The translations under genes and the position numbers were made by a program. Under the pieces are notes generated by a model. The model made no database searches. It was given only the letters and a program-made list of their open reading frames with translations, and was not told the DNA's origin. Positions 7,315 through 15,787 of a stretch of DNA of 51,076 bases are shown in pieces. Source of the DNA: Bacteroidota bacterium (GTDB lineage: Bacteria > Bacteroidota > Bacteroidia > Chitinophagales > Chitinophagaceae); the NCBI GenBank assembly GCA_023418315.1, contig JAEZZY010000013.1, forward strand, positions 1 to 51,076, in the 5' to 3' direction. How positions within the stretch are numbered: the stretch's first letter is position 1; every line of letters starts with the position of its first letter.

Positions 7315-7536
7315 ATGTATATTACAGAAATGAACAGTCAGCTCTTGCTTTCTATGCCCAGCGGCGGTGAATGGCTTTGGATTATGTTGGCCATCGTGGT
7401 ATTATTCGGAGGGAGAAAAATCCCTGAACTGGCGCGTGGCTTAGGAAAAGGCATTCGGGAATTTAACGATGCCAAAACCGGTATAAAAAACGAACTGGAA
7501 GCCGGTATGAAAGAGCAGAAAGAGCCGAACAAATAA
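7315..7536 (+). CDS. tatA: Twin-arginine translocase subunit TatA/TatE
   Basis: TatA forms the protein-conducting ring of the Tat export system in the inner membrane. This 73-residue protein has the whole architecture: a single transmembrane helix (WLWIMLAIVVLF), the hinge FGGRKIPELARGLGKGIREF that starts the amphipathic helix, and a charged soluble tail ending KEQKEPNK. tatC is not in the window. An alternative ATG five codons downstream is possible. Confidence 0.92.
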   Translation: MYITEMNSQLLLSMPSGGEWLWIMLAIVVLFGGRKIPELARGLGKGIREFNDAKTGIKNELEAGMKEQKEPNK

Positions 7537-7671
7537 AGGAGGCATACGGCATCCTTGCTCAAAAAGTCTGTGGGTTAATTTTCTACTTGCAGCACTATCC
7601 AAAAAGAATAATGCTTGCCCCAAGGGTTTGCAATGTTTAACCGCTTAAAATAAGAATTTAACGATTCAAAC

Positions 7672-8799
7672 ATGCAATTCAGAAGATTTGTGTTTTTTAC
7701 ATCAGCAGCCATTGTCCTATCTATAGCTACCTGTATAGCCCAGCAATATCAGCCTTTTTCCATTCCTTCCAAAAGAGTGGTGAAAACCGATACTTTGATT
7801 ATTAAGACAGGTATGTGTGCGGATGAATTTGCGCTGAAGAATGGAGATAGTTCCAAGGTGAAAGAACCGTTGGTTTTAAAACCCAAAATAAATCCTGTGC
7901 CTTTAGCAGGCGAGAAAGGTTATTTCGGTTCGATGAACGACTATGTCATCAATTATACCCGGCAATATATGGCTAAGCACAACCGGACTTTATGTACGGT
8001 GCGCGGCAGGTCGGCACAGCGTTTTTCGCTGATAGACAATGTGCTCAAGAAACACAACATCCCTAAGGAATTAAAATACCTCGCCGTTATCGAATCGGCT
8101 TTGAATCATAATGCCGTTTCTCCGGTAGGCGCCGTAGGTCCTTGGCAGTTTATGGCATCTACCGCCCGCTTGATGGGGCTGACGGTAAATGGCAAAAGAG
8201 ACGACCGAAAAGATTGGTATAAATCCACCAATGCTGCGGCTAAATACCTGAATTATTTATACGCTCAACTGGATGACTGGCTGCTGGTGGTAGCTGCCTA
8301 TAACAGCGGCCCTACACCAGTGCACCGCGCCATACGCAAAACAGGCAGCAAAAGTTTCTGGGATATTCGGCAATACCTGCCCAAAGAAACACAAGGACAC
8401 GTACTGGCCTTTATCGCCACTGCGTCTATATTCGAGAAATTGCATAACTATATAGGGCATAGCATTCCCGGAGATTTTAAATTTCACCAGGAAGAAATCG
8501 TAGAAACGAATGATAAAAAAGAGCCGCCAAAACCAAAGTTTACGGAAGAAGAACTGAAAGCAATGGCTATCGTGCGCATTACCGAGCCGCTGAATCTGGA
8601 TTTGATTTCTCAAGACCTGCGAATCGAAAAAAGATTGCTGGACAAATGGAATCCCGACTATGACTTGTTTGAAATGGATGCTTATCAGGGCGATTATTAC
8701 AGCCTGCGCATCCCTAAAGAGAAACTGGATAATTTCATAGACAGAAAAGAATTTCTGGAAAAACGCTCAAAAGCCCTTTTTACTGAAATGAGCATGTAA
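7672..8799 (+). CDS. Secreted lytic transglycosylase (SLT domain, MltD-like)
   Basis: This enzyme cleaves the MurNAc-GlcNAc bond in peptidoglycan, leaving a 1,6-anhydro end. A signal peptide (MQFRRFVFFTSAAIVLSIATCIAQ) is followed by the SLT domain at about 120-260: LKYLAVIESALNHNAVSPVG with the catalytic glutamate at 141, then GPWQFM and VAAYNSGP. The 375-residue length and SLT position match MltD-type proteins. The C-terminal part (about 290-350) resembles a degenerate LysM-like region (ITEPLNLDLISQDLRI...YSLRIPKEKL), which is less certain. Confidence 0.9.
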   Translation: MQFRRFVFFTSAAIVLSIATCIAQQYQPFSIPSKRVVKTDTLIIKTGMCADEFALKNGDSSKVKEPLVLKPKINPVPLAGEKGYFGSMNDYVINYTRQYMAKHNRTLCTVRGRSAQRFSLIDNVLKKHNIPKELKYLAVIESALNHNAVSPVGAVGPWQFMASTARLMGLTVNGKRDDRKDWYKSTNAAAKYLNYLYAQLDDWLLVVAAYNSGPTPVHRAIRKTGSKSFWDIRQYLPKETQGHVLAFIATASIFEKLHNYIGHSIPGDFKFHQEEIVETNDKKEPPKPKFTEEELKAMAIVRITEPLNLDLISQDLRIEKRLLDKWNPDYDLFEMDAYQGDYYSLRIPKEKLDNFIDRKEFLEKRSKALFTEMSM

Positions 8800-8805
8800 G
8801 AAATA

Positions 8806-8837
8806 TTTTGGTAAGAAATAATTGTTTCTTACTTTTG
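8806..8837 (+). promoter_or_regulatory. Promoter of rpsT (TTTG / TAnnTTTG)
   Basis: A -33-like TTTTG at 8806-8810 and a perfect -7 box TACTTTTG at 8830-8837 are separated by 19 nt, the usual Bacteroidota sigma-A spacing. The rpsT ATG lies 28 nt beyond. This is the most complete promoter in the window. Confidence 0.75.
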
Positions 8838-8865
8838 CAGTCCTTTAAAAGAGAATACACAACAA

Positions 8866-9120
8866 ATGGCAAATCATAAAGCAACCAAAAAAGATGTTCG
8901 TCAGAGCTTGAAGCGTCGTGATCATAATCGTTATTATGGTAAAACTACGCGTAATGCTATTCGCACTTTATTAGCAATTACTGATAAAAAGGAAGCGGAA
9001 GAATCTTTGCCGAAAGTAATTTCTATGATTGATAAACTTGCAAAGCGCAATGTGATTCATAAAAACAAAGCAAGCAACCTGAAATCAGGCATTACTAAAA
9101 GAGTGAGCACTATCGCTTAA
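8866..9120 (+). CDS. rpsT: 30S ribosomal protein S20
   Basis: A primary-binding small-subunit protein that contacts 16S rRNA. The 84-residue basic sequence starts MANHKATKKDVRQSLKRRDH and carries the family's NKASNLKSGITKRV-like C-terminal segment. It is monocistronic: its own strong promoter lies upstream and a perfect hairpin terminator follows 25 nt after the stop codon. Confidence 0.97.
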   Translation: MANHKATKKDVRQSLKRRDHNRYYGKTTRNAIRTLLAITDKKEAEESLPKVISMIDKLAKRNVIHKNKASNLKSGITKRVSTIA

Positions 9121-9145
9121 CTATTTAATAATCATCTTATTTATG

Positions 9146-9172
9146 ATCCCGGCTATACGCCGGGATTTTTTT
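9146..9172 (+). terminator. Rho-independent terminator after rpsT
   Basis: An 8-bp perfect stem (ATCCCGGC / GCCGGGAT) with a TATAC loop is followed by a run of T. It belongs to rpsT. Confidence 0.9.
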
Positions 9173-9412
9173 GTCCAAAAATATAATGCTAAAAATTTCA
9201 CAAATCCTTCTTCAGATATTATATTTATGAGATAACTCCACCGTAAGGAGGAGTGGGTCGGAAGTCTTTTCCGCGTGCATTGTCACCTGCTATTTTTTGG
9301 AACTTGCCAGAATATCTTTTGCTGTCTCGTTACTTACCGGTTCCGTATTCCATATATGATAGGGGAAGCTGAAAACCTATTCAGAGTAAGCACAATCAAA
9401 TACCATAAAAAT

Positions 9413-12400
9413 ATGCAAAGGAAAATTTTTACCTTTTTTGCCGCTATTTGTGCGGCTTGGTTTTTTACGGTTGCCACGTATGCGCAGACTACTGTAAGCG
9501 TATATGCAACCGGCACCACGGGTTCCTATCATACCGGCTCGGTGAATGTGAATGGGGTGAAGTATGATGGTAATATTGACAGCGTGAGCTTCGGAGCTGC
9601 CGCACCTTATTTCCCTACCATTCGCGGCTGGGCGGAATTTGACTTGTCATCTCTGCCTGTCGGCGCTACCATTTCCTCGGTTACCTTGTATTTTACTACC
9701 TACAATGGTACTACAAGCTCAGGCGCATCTAACCCAATTACCGGTTTCTTAGGAGATGCCTCTACGATGACCGGCACTAATTTGTATAATGCTATTTTAA
9801 ACGGTACTTCTCTTGCTGCTACCATCTGGACGGCCAATGGATTGCAGACGGCTTCGTTAGGTACTGCCGGTAACAGCTTTGTGCAGAATAATATTGGTTC
9901 TACCGTAAATATAGGCTTTCAGCGGGCGGGTTATTTACCTTATTTCATTTACGGATACCCTGCTGCCACTGCCAATCAGCCAAGGCTGGACATTACGTTT
10001 TCGGTTACTACACCTTGTTCGGGCATTACATCCGTAGCTGCAAGCGGTCCTTCCACTACCTGCGCCGGAAATCCCATCACCATTTCTTCGGCTACGCTAC
10101 CTTATGCTACGGGTTATACTTTTCAGTGGGAGTCTTCTCCCGGCGGTGCAAATACGTGGACGCCCATGGCAGGAGAAACCAATTCGAGTCTGGTTACTAC
10201 CCAGACGGCTGCTACAGACTATAGAGTGGTGGTAACTTGTCCTGCTGCAAGTACTACGGATACTTCCAATGTGGTGGCGGTTGCGCAAACTAATTTTAAT
10301 AATTGCTATTGCCCCGGTACGGTAAGCTATGTGGCTAATGAAGATATTACCAATGTTACCTTAGGCACCATTAATAACACCAGTAGTTGCGGCAGCCTTA
10401 CCGGCTCACAAGGGACGGCTACGGGCGGAGCGGATATTTACAGTAATTATACAGTAAGCACCGTGCCGGTACCGACATTGATGCTGGGTACTTCGCAGAC
10501 CTTGAGTGTTACCCTTAACACCTGCAGCGGCACGAGTAACATACGGGAATGTAAAGCCTATATAGACTATGATCAGAACGGATTGTTTACAGATCCGGGG
10601 GAAGAAATTATTGTATATGCGGCAAGTAACCCGAATACTACTTCTTATATAGCCTCCACTACATTTTCAGTCCCAGTTACTGCGGTATTGGGTAATACAA
10701 GGATGAGAGTGATATTGGCACAAGGTACCGGAGCTATTCTAAATCCCTGCCAAGTGCTAAACAGTTATGGAGAGATTGAAGATTATACGATAAATATAGC
10801 CGCTTTGGTAAATTGTACCGGCACGCCTACTGCCGGCGTCGTATCGGGTCAGGGGACGGTATGTGGTAATACCAATTTTTCCCTTACTGCCGGCGGAGCT
10901 TCTACCAATAACGGCGTAGTGTATCAATGGCAATCTTCTCCAAGCGCTACCCCCGGTACTTGGACGGACATTTCGGGCGCTACGTCCCTTAACCTTTCCG
11001 CCACCCAAACTTCACCTACCTATTATAGAATGTATGCAAGCTGTACTGCCAACTCCCTGGGTGATACTACTGCCGCTCATTTTGTAGATGCTTCTCCTTT
11101 TTATACCTGCTATTGCGTATCCGGTCCTACCACCGATTTTTATAGCGACATTACCAATGTTACCGTAGGCAGTTTCACGAATACCTCGGCTTGTAATTCC
11201 TTAGCACCGGGTGCAGGTTCTGTGCAAAATCGCTATTCGAACTATACAAGCGGTACAGGTGCGCCTACAGCGCCACAAATAGCACATACCTTCCCCATCA
11301 GTTTTTCAATTGATATTACCGAGTGTAATTCCTTCGGTGCTTACAGCGGTACGGCTATATTTATAGATTATGACCAAAGCGGTACTTTTGATGCCGGAGA
11401 AATGGTGTATGGAAATACAGCCTATGTAATGGGCAACCATAATGTAACCGGTAGTTTTACCTTACCTTCTAGTGCTTCTATTGGGCTTACGGGAATGCGT
11501 ATTGTAAATCAGTATTACATAAACGGCAATGCGGCCACTCCTTGTAACAATACAGTATATGCGGGGGAAACAGAAGATTACCTGATTGATATTATACCGC
11601 CGCCCAATTGCTCCGGTACGCCTACGGCCGGTACTGTATCTGCCACCACCAATGCGGTATGTCTTTCAAGTTTAGATACGGTGCGCCTCGCTACTATCGG
11701 CACTACTATCGCCGGCGGGCTTTTCTATCAATGGCAGGAATCGCCTACCGGCACGCCGGGTACATGGACGGATATTCCCGGCGCGAATAACCTTAACTAT
11801 AATGCTCCGCAATTGAGCGCTACTTATTATAGAATGTATGTAATCTGCCAGTTTTCGAGCGGTGCGAATACAGATACGACCAATGCCGTGTTTGTAGATA
11901 TGCTACCATTTTATGCTTGCTATTGCTCCCCCAGGTTAGGCACTACGTTGCACACTTGCTGCGGTAATTATATTTCCAATGTTACCGTTACCAATACGAT
12001 GCTTAATAATACGACTACTACTTACGGTAATGGCTATTATACCTTTTATGATACGACAGTAGCTTCTCAAAAAGCGGATATGGCACAAGGTGTAAGCTAT
12101 ACGATAGATGTTACTTGTCCCTATACCGGTTATGGTGCGGATGTATGGATAGACTGGGATCAGAGCGGAACCTTTGATGCGGGAGAACATATTCCTACTA
12201 CTACGACCGGCAGTATAGCCACCGCTACCATTTTGGTGCCGCTTACAGCCAGTATGGGATATACCGGTATGAGGGTGCGGAACAATTGGGGAAGCTCTTA
12301 TGGCGCTGCCGGAGCCTGCTCCGGCTCAGGAGGCTATGAAACGGAAGATTATGTAGTAAATATTTTGCCTGCGCCAAGTTGTATTCCACCTTCTTCGCTT

Positions 12401-14395
12401 AGTGCAACGAATCCTACATCCAGCAGCATAGATATAGCATGGGCGGTCAATTCCTTCGCTTCATTATGGCAGATAGAATACGGACCTACTCCTTACACCC
12501 AAGGAACAGGGACAATTCTTACCACGGCAACGAATCCGGAAATACTCACAGGCTTGCAACCCGCAACGGAATATGCCTACTATGTGCGGGATATTTGCGG
12601 ACCCAACGATACCAGTACCTGGTCTTACGGCGGTAAGTTCAGCACTGCTTGTTTAGCGTTCAACACGCCGTTCGCAGAATCGTTTAACGGCACTGCCACA
12701 CCCGCTTGCTGGACGAATAGCAGTGCGGTGCCTTATGGTTGGATGTTTGGTACGGGCTATAGCAGCCCCGGCTATGATGTAAGTAGCGCTGCAGATCATA
12801 CCGGCACTGCGGGAAGTACGTTTGCATGGGTGGACGGTTCCTATGTAACTACCAATCAAACCGCTACTTTGATTTCCCCTGTTATTGATATATCTACCCT
12901 CACGATACCCCAGCTCAGGTACTATATCATCAGCTATGGCCCGCAAACCACAGGGAATAATAAACTGGTAGTGGATGCCTATGATTTCAATATTATGGAT
13001 TGGGTGCAAGTGGATTCTGTTCAGCAAAATTTTTCTTCTGCTGCTTGGCAGGAGCGAAACGCTTCTATGTTTGGTATTATATCCTCTACCACTACACAGC
13101 TCCGCTTCCGTTATACAGGTTTAGCCGCTACTCCTTTCTATAACGACATCTTAATTGATGATATTCACATAGAGCAAACACCTACCTGCCCTGCGCCCAA
13201 TGTTTCCGTAAACAGCAACACCATTACTACTACAGATGCCGATGTTTCATGGGTTTCCTCCAGCAGTGCATCCGGTTTGGCAGAAATAGAGTGGGGATTG
13301 GGAACTTCTTTTGCCATAGGAACCGGTAATAGGATAAGCGGCATTACGGCTACCAATCCTTACACAATTACCAACCTCACCCCCGGCACACAATACAGCG
13401 TCTTTGTACGAGATATATGCGCCCCGGGAGATACCAGTGCATGGAGTAGTCGGATCAGTTTCTTTACCCTTCCGGCGAATGATTTTTGCAGCGGGTCCAT
13501 CACCGTATGGTCCGGCTCCGTAACAGGAAACAACGCAGCCGCTACGGACGATCCGCTTGCTTCGCTACCGGTATGCACCGGCTCCAGCACCAGTGGCTAT
13601 TATAAAGGTCTGTGGTATGATTTCACACCCACTACCTCCGGCAACGTAACCGTGGCTACCTGCGGCGCTCCGTTTGATACCTATCTCAGAATATTTGACG
13701 GTATTTGCGGCAGTCTTAGCAATTGCATAGCATTTAATGATGACGGATGTTCTCCGGCCTCTACCGTAACCTTCAGCGCTACCGCCAATACAACCTACTA
13801 TGTATTGGTAGCCGGCTTCGGTTCCGCTTCATTCGGCACCTTCACGCTGACCGTTACCGGACAGCCTTTGGCTATACGGTTAGGTAATTTCACCGCGGCG
13901 AATATGGGGAAGGTCAATAAAGTAGAATGGAACACGCTTTCGGAAGAGCATGGAGATAAATTTGAACTGGAACGCAGCGCCGATGGAAAATACTTTGCCG
14001 CCATCCATCAAAAGCAAGCCAATGGCGAAGCCAGCCATTATACCTATATAGACAATAATCCGGTAAAAGGCATGAATTACTACCGCCTGCGTATGACCGC
14101 TGCCAATGGCAACGTTTCCTATTCAGAAGTGGTGAACGCCTTTGTAAAATCTTCCGGTTTTGAAGTAAACGCTTATCCCAACCCGGTAACGGATGACCTT
14201 ACCGTAAAAATAAGCGGAATGCAAGGCGCCAATGCTTCCATCCAAATAACGGATGTTACCGGCAAGCTCATCGAAAGCATTATAATGACCGGTACTACAG
14301 AAACGATTTCTATGAGCCGGCTGGCAAAGGGCATTTATCTGCTTAAATACTCGGATGCAAACCATACGCAAACCATACGAGTAAATAAACAATAA
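9413..14395 (+). CDS. Giant modular secreted protein with type IX sorting domain
   Basis: This surface or secreted protein has 1660 residues when started at the ATG of the signal peptide (MQRKIFTFFAAICAAWFFTVATYAQ); an upstream in-frame ATG at 9275 would place that peptide internally and is rejected. After an N-terminal beta-rich domain (RGWAEFDLSSLPVGATISSV) come three alternating Ig-like/GEVED pairs. The GEVED marks are YIDYDQNGLF...GEIEDYTINI, FIDYDQSGTFDAGE...GETEDYLIDI and WIDWDQSGTFDAGE...ETEDYVVNI. Then follow an FN3 domain, a MAM/lectin-like domain ending YNDILIDDIHIE, a second FN3, and a pre-peptidase C-like domain (YYVLVAGFGSASFGTFTLTV). The last 75 or so residues (NAYPNPVTDDLTVKI...GIYLLKYSD) are a type A T9SS signal. 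A role in adhesion is inferred. The 240 bp before the start hold no gene that I can support. Confidence 0.9.
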   Translation: MQRKIFTFFAAICAAWFFTVATYAQTTVSVYATGTTGSYHTGSVNVNGVKYDGNIDSVSFGAAAPYFPTIRGWAEFDLSSLPVGATISSVTLYFTTYNGTTSSGASNPITGFLGDASTMTGTNLYNAILNGTSLAATIWTANGLQTASLGTAGNSFVQNNIGSTVNIGFQRAGYLPYFIYGYPAATANQPRLDITFSVTTPCSGITSVAASGPSTTCAGNPITISSATLPYATGYTFQWESSPGGANTWTPMAGETNSSLVTTQTAATDYRVVVTCPAASTTDTSNVVAVAQTNFNNCYCPGTVSYVANEDITNVTLGTINNTSSCGSLTGSQGTATGGADIYSNYTVSTVPVPTLMLGTSQTLSVTLNTCSGTSNIRECKAYIDYDQNGLFTDPGEEIIVYAASNPNTTSYIASTTFSVPVTAVLGNTRMRVILAQGTGAILNPCQVLNSYGEIEDYTINIAALVNCTGTPTAGVVSGQGTVCGNTNFSLTAGGASTNNGVVYQWQSSPSATPGTWTDISGATSLNLSATQTSPTYYRMYASCTANSLGDTTAAHFVDASPFYTCYCVSGPTTDFYSDITNVTVGSFTNTSACNSLAPGAGSVQNRYSNYTSGTGAPTAPQIAHTFPISFSIDITECNSFGAYSGTAIFIDYDQSGTFDAGEMVYGNTAYVMGNHNVTGSFTLPSSASIGLTGMRIVNQYYINGNAATPCNNTVYAGETEDYLIDIIPPPNCSGTPTAGTVSATTNAVCLSSLDTVRLATIGTTIAGGLFYQWQESPTGTPGTWTDIPGANNLNYNAPQLSATYYRMYVICQFSSGANTDTTNAVFVDMLPFYACYCSPRLGTTLHTCCGNYISNVTVTNTMLNNTTTTYGNGYYTFYDTTVASQKADMAQGVSYTIDVTCPYTGYGADVWIDWDQSGTFDAGEHIPTTTTGSIATATILVPLTASMGYTGMRVRNNWGSSYGAAGACSGSGGYETEDYVVNILPAPSCIPPSSLSATNPTSSSIDIAWAVNSFASLWQIEYGPTPYTQGTGTILTTATNPEILTGLQPATEYAYYVRDICGPNDTSTWSYGGKFSTACLAFNTPFAESFNGTATPACWTNSSAVPYGWMFGTGYSSPGYDVSSAADHTGTAGSTFAWVDGSYVTTNQTATLISPVIDISTLTIPQLRYYIISYGPQTTGNNKLVVDAYDFNIMDWVQVDSVQQNFSSAAWQERNASMFGIISSTTTQLRFRYTGLAATPFYNDILIDDIHIEQTPTCPAPNVSVNSNTITTTDADVSWVSSSSASGLAEIEWGLGTSFAIGTGNRISGITATNPYTITNLTPGTQYSVFVRDICAPGDTSAWSSRISFFTLPANDFCSGSITVWSGSVTGNNAAATDDPLASLPVCTGSSTSGYYKGLWYDFTPTTSGNVTVATCGAPFDTYLRIFDGICGSLSNCIAFNDDGCSPASTVTFSATANTTYYVLVAGFGSASFGTFTLTVTGQPLAIRLGNFTAANMGKVNKVEWNTLSEEHGDKFELERSADGKYFAAIHQKQANGEASHYTYIDNNPVKGMNYYRLRMTAANGNVSYSEVVNAFVKSSGFEVNAYPNPVTDDLTVKISGMQGANASIQITDVTGKLIESIIMTGTTETISMSRLAKGIYLLKYSDANHTQTIRVNKQ

Positions 14396-14419
14396 ACTAT
14401 CCTTTTCAGATAAAAACAA

Positions 14420-14448
14420 AATTGCCCTCATCGCAGGGCAATTTTTTT
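14420..14448 (+). terminator. Rho-independent terminator after the T9SS protein
   Basis: A 9-bp stem (AATTGCCCT / AGGGCAATT) with a 6-nt loop runs into seven T, 25 nt after the stop codon. Confidence 0.9.
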
Positions 14449-14544
14449 ATGCCCTCCTTTTTCGAATAAAAAAATCTATACAAAAAATCACTCGGCTGCC
14501 CTATAAAATTCCTACATATTTTCAATCCTTATTACCTTCGGCGG

Positions 14545-15060
14545 ATGATAACCGGCAACTGGCAAAAGGAAGCGAAGGAACGCCAAAAAACGTTTCTGCA
14601 ACTGCTGAAAAAACTGAACCAGCCGGGTGGGAAAAACCAGCGCAATAAAATACTCAATCTGCTTCCTGATGTGCATGAAGAAGCATTCGAAAAAATAGAC
14701 TGCCTGGAATGTGCCAACTGCTGTAAAAATCATTCGCCCAGATTTAAACAACCCGATATTACCCGGATCGCCAAGCGCCTCGGTATCAAAGAAGGAACGT
14801 TGATTGCCCGCTATCTGCTGCTGGACGAAGAAAATGACTATGTAACCCGCACAACTCCCTGTCCTTTTTTGGCTGCGGATAATACCTGCCAAATTTATGA
14901 AGACCGCCCCGGCGACTGCAAGCGCTATCCCTATACGGATGAAGATGTATTGCTTAAAAGAACCACGATCACTTTGAAAAATACGATGGTTTGTCCCATC
15001 ACCTTTTACGTAATGCAACAAATAGAAAGGGCGTGCAACGGACCAACACCCAGAAAATGA
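14545..15060 (+). CDS. YkgJ/UPF0153-type cysteine-cluster protein
   Basis: This 171-residue cytoplasmic protein has the cysteine pattern of the putative zinc- or iron-chelating CxxCxxCC family: CLECANCC at about 52-59, CPFLAADNTCQIYEDRPGDC with conserved RP(G)DC, and a further CPI near the end. Members are thought to bind a metal or Fe-S centre, but the reaction is unknown. The -7-like TACCTTCG ends 4 nt before the ATG. Its stop codon overlaps the start of the next gene (ATGA), which suggests translational coupling and a shared job. Confidence 0.85.
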   Translation: MITGNWQKEAKERQKTFLQLLKKLNQPGGKNQRNKILNLLPDVHEEAFEKIDCLECANCCKNHSPRFKQPDITRIAKRLGIKEGTLIARYLLLDEENDYVTRTTPCPFLAADNTCQIYEDRPGDCKRYPYTDEDVLLKRTTITLKNTMVCPITFYVMQQIERACNGPTPRK

Positions 15061-15482
15061 CCTCATTGACCACCCGGAAAGAAATCATAGAGAAACTGAC
15101 TAAATTCCGTATGGTAGATAAATATGCAGCGTTTTACGAAGCCCTGCCCGATGTACGTTTTGCCCATGCTTCGCAACGCGCCATCGTAAGCGACCTGCTT
15201 AATAATTGTGCTAAAGAATTGATTTATCTTTTTACTACCGCTAAAAAAAAGCCTCGGAAAACGGATCTCAAAAACGTGCTTAAATGCCACATGGACCTTA
15301 TTTCCCATGCCGCCTTAGACGAAGTGAATAAAGAATTTGCCTATAAACTTTGCTGGTTCCTTGCGGAAAAAGCAGAGGTTAATCTTCCCAAACAAACCGC
15401 CGCAAAATATTGGGGCTACTGGCAGGTAGTAAACGATGAAGTGAAAATCGTGAAATACCGGAAGCCGCGGAAAAGACTGTAG
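15057..15482 (+). CDS. Hypothetical protein coupled to the YkgJ-type gene
   Basis: The protein has 141 residues when started at the ATG overlapping the upstream stop codon; the longer reading from 14991 would overlap the YkgJ gene out of frame and is unlikely. It is predicted soluble and mostly helical, with a basic C-terminus (VNDEVKIVKYRKPRKRL) and an internal KKKPRK patch. No family is recognised. The 4-bp overlap with the preceding gene indicates co-translation. Confidence 0.75.
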   Translation: MTSLTTRKEIIEKLTKFRMVDKYAAFYEALPDVRFAHASQRAIVSDLLNNCAKELIYLFTTAKKKPRKTDLKNVLKCHMDLISHAALDEVNKEFAYKLCWFLAEKAEVNLPKQTAAKYWGYWQVVNDEVKIVKYRKPRKRL

Positions 15483-15511
15483 CATTCCACTTTACAGGAA
15501 CATATAAACGG

Positions 15512-15664
15512 CTATACGCTTCCCCTGCGAATCACTCCCAACAAAAGCGCAATAATGGCAATCACCAGCAAAACATGGATGATGCCCGTAGCGCTATAAT
15601 AAAAAACACCAAGCGCCCAGCCGATTACCAGCACGACAGCTACAAGATACAAGATACTTCTCAT
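15512..15664 (-). CDS. Small two-helix membrane protein (lmo0937/DUF5670-like)
   Basis: A 50-residue ORF runs from ATG 15664 to TAG. It encodes MRSILYLVAVVLVIGWALGV, then a turn FYYSATGIIH, a second hydrophobic helix VLLVIAIIALLLGV and a basic end IRRGSV. This two-helix hairpin with a WALG..FYYSA..GIIHVLLVIAII pattern is characteristic of the lmo0937-type small membrane proteins, whose function is unknown. It lies alone on the minus strand inside the 305-bp gap between two plus-strand genes. Confidence 0.8.
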   Translation of the reverse strand: MRSILYLVAVVLVIGWALGVFYYSATGIIHVLLVIAIIALLLGVIRRGSV

Positions 15665-15787
15665 GATAATTCATTTACCGGAAAAGGATAAACAATTGTG
15701 CCAGCGACAAGCAACACCTTAAAAAAAATAATCCCGGCTCCCTATAAAACGCTTTCCACAATCCTCGTTTTTCAGTTATTTTGAGCC

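Noticed and set aside
9275..9412. 46-residue N-terminal extension of the T9SS protein
   Set aside because: It would place a clean signal peptide (from ATG 9413) inside the protein; the extension has no homology-like features.
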